Origin: Stenotrophomonas maltophilia
GTDB lineage: Bacteria; Pseudomonadota; Gammaproteobacteria; Xanthomonadales; Xanthomonadaceae
Length of the DNA: 64,000 bases
Assembly: GCF_002799245.1 (NCBI RefSeq)
Contig: NZ_NEQV01000001.1
Span: 489,000-552,999, forward strand
Direction of reading: 5' to 3'
The notes under the pieces were generated by a model, which worked only from the letters and a program-made list of their open reading frames with translations, searched no databases and had not been told where the DNA came from. The position numbers and the translations under genes are program-made. Below, one piece after another: positions 63,809-64,000 of the stretch (positions are counted from its first letter, which is position 1; each line of letters begins with the position of its first letter).

Positions 63809-64000
63809 ATGAAGCGCACGCTCGTCCTCGCCGCCGCCCTGGCCGCTGCCCTTCCCTTCTCCGCCCTGGCCCACAAGGCCTGGCTGCTGCCCTCGCAGAC
63901 CGTGATCGCCGGCAACGCGCCGTGGATCACCGTCGACGGTGCGGTCTCCAACGACCTGTTCTACTTCAACCACGTGCCGCTGCGCCTGGAATCACTGGTG
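63809..64000 (+). CDS. DUF4198 exported protein, cut by the window end
   Basis: The first 64 residues are present. A signal peptide ([19 protein letters not shown]) is followed by [34 protein letters not shown], the characteristic opening of DUF4198 proteins, which carry periplasmic nickel- or metal-uptake-related domains. ATG at 63809 with CTGGAG upstream. It is the third gene of the PepSY-DUF2271-DUF4198 set. The stop codon lies outside the window. Confidence 0.8.
   Translation, partial: MKRTLVLAAALAAALPFSALAHKAWLLPSQTVIAGNAPWITVDGAVSNDLFYFNHVPLRLESLV

Overview
The window looks like a chromosomal segment of a high-GC gammaproteobacterium of the family Xanthomonadaceae, most likely Stenotrophomonas of the maltophilia group. 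The support is the very high third-position GC, many short palindromes that begin with GTAG (the SMAG/REP style of that genus), a fused aspartokinase/diaminopimelate decarboxylase, the MurD2-MurL pair, and large TonB-dependent receptors tied to carbohydrate and iron uptake. Taxonomy is inferred from gene content; no rRNA or tRNA gene is visible.

Layout. 1-12.1 kb is an acquired island of visibly lower GC, all on the minus strand: a module of three different tyrosine recombinases plus a small coiled-coil protein, followed by a complete type I restriction-modification operon (hsdM-hsdS-hsdR). It abuts the terminator of ssb; its left end is not resolved. 12.2-19.7 kb holds ssb, a LacI-family regulator, an ABC ATPase and a 1194-residue ABC permease fused to an M1 aminopeptidase, then two small genes. 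19.8-32.5 kb is an alpha-glucan (maltodextrin/starch) utilisation locus: periplasmic alpha-amylase, MFS sugar importer, six-hairpin glycosidase, GH97 glucosidase, TonB-dependent receptor and GH13 alpha-glucosidase. Three promoter regions share one near-perfect 14-bp palindrome, TGMATACGTATKCA, which looks like the operator of a LacI-type regulator. 32.6-46.6 kb is core and housekeeping: ispB, a dienelactone hydrolase, a SUKH protein, murD2-murL, lysAC, two tandem phzF paralogues, an OsmC protein, an HU protein with a histone H1-like tail, a DUF3861 gene, a lipoprotein and a DUF1439 protein.

46.7-54.4 kb holds a SET-domain lysine methyltransferase, the SUF iron-sulfur operon (Rrf2 regulator, sufB, sufC, sufD, sufS), a REP-associated tyrosine transposase (RAYT) flanked by its likely REP family, a GNAT acetyltransferase and a small Rieske protein. 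54.5-64 kb is iron uptake: a Fur box, an orphan single-TM protein, a PiuA-like siderophore receptor, a Sel1 protein and PiuC; then a second Fur box, a second orphan single-TM protein and a CirA/FepA-like receptor; then a four-copy 95-bp repeat array and a PepSY / DUF2271 / DUF4198 set cut by the window end.

How the parts work together. In the glucan locus, the outer-membrane receptor would import malto-oligosaccharides, periplasmic GH13, GH97 and six-hairpin enzymes would trim them, the MFS carrier would import small sugars, and the cytoplasmic GH13 enzyme would hydrolyse them, all under one operator. In the iron part, two Fur-type promoters control receptor modules that feed iron needed, among others, by the SUF cluster-assembly operon. 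REP elements sit at many gene ends, and in four genes the stop codon itself lies inside a REP.
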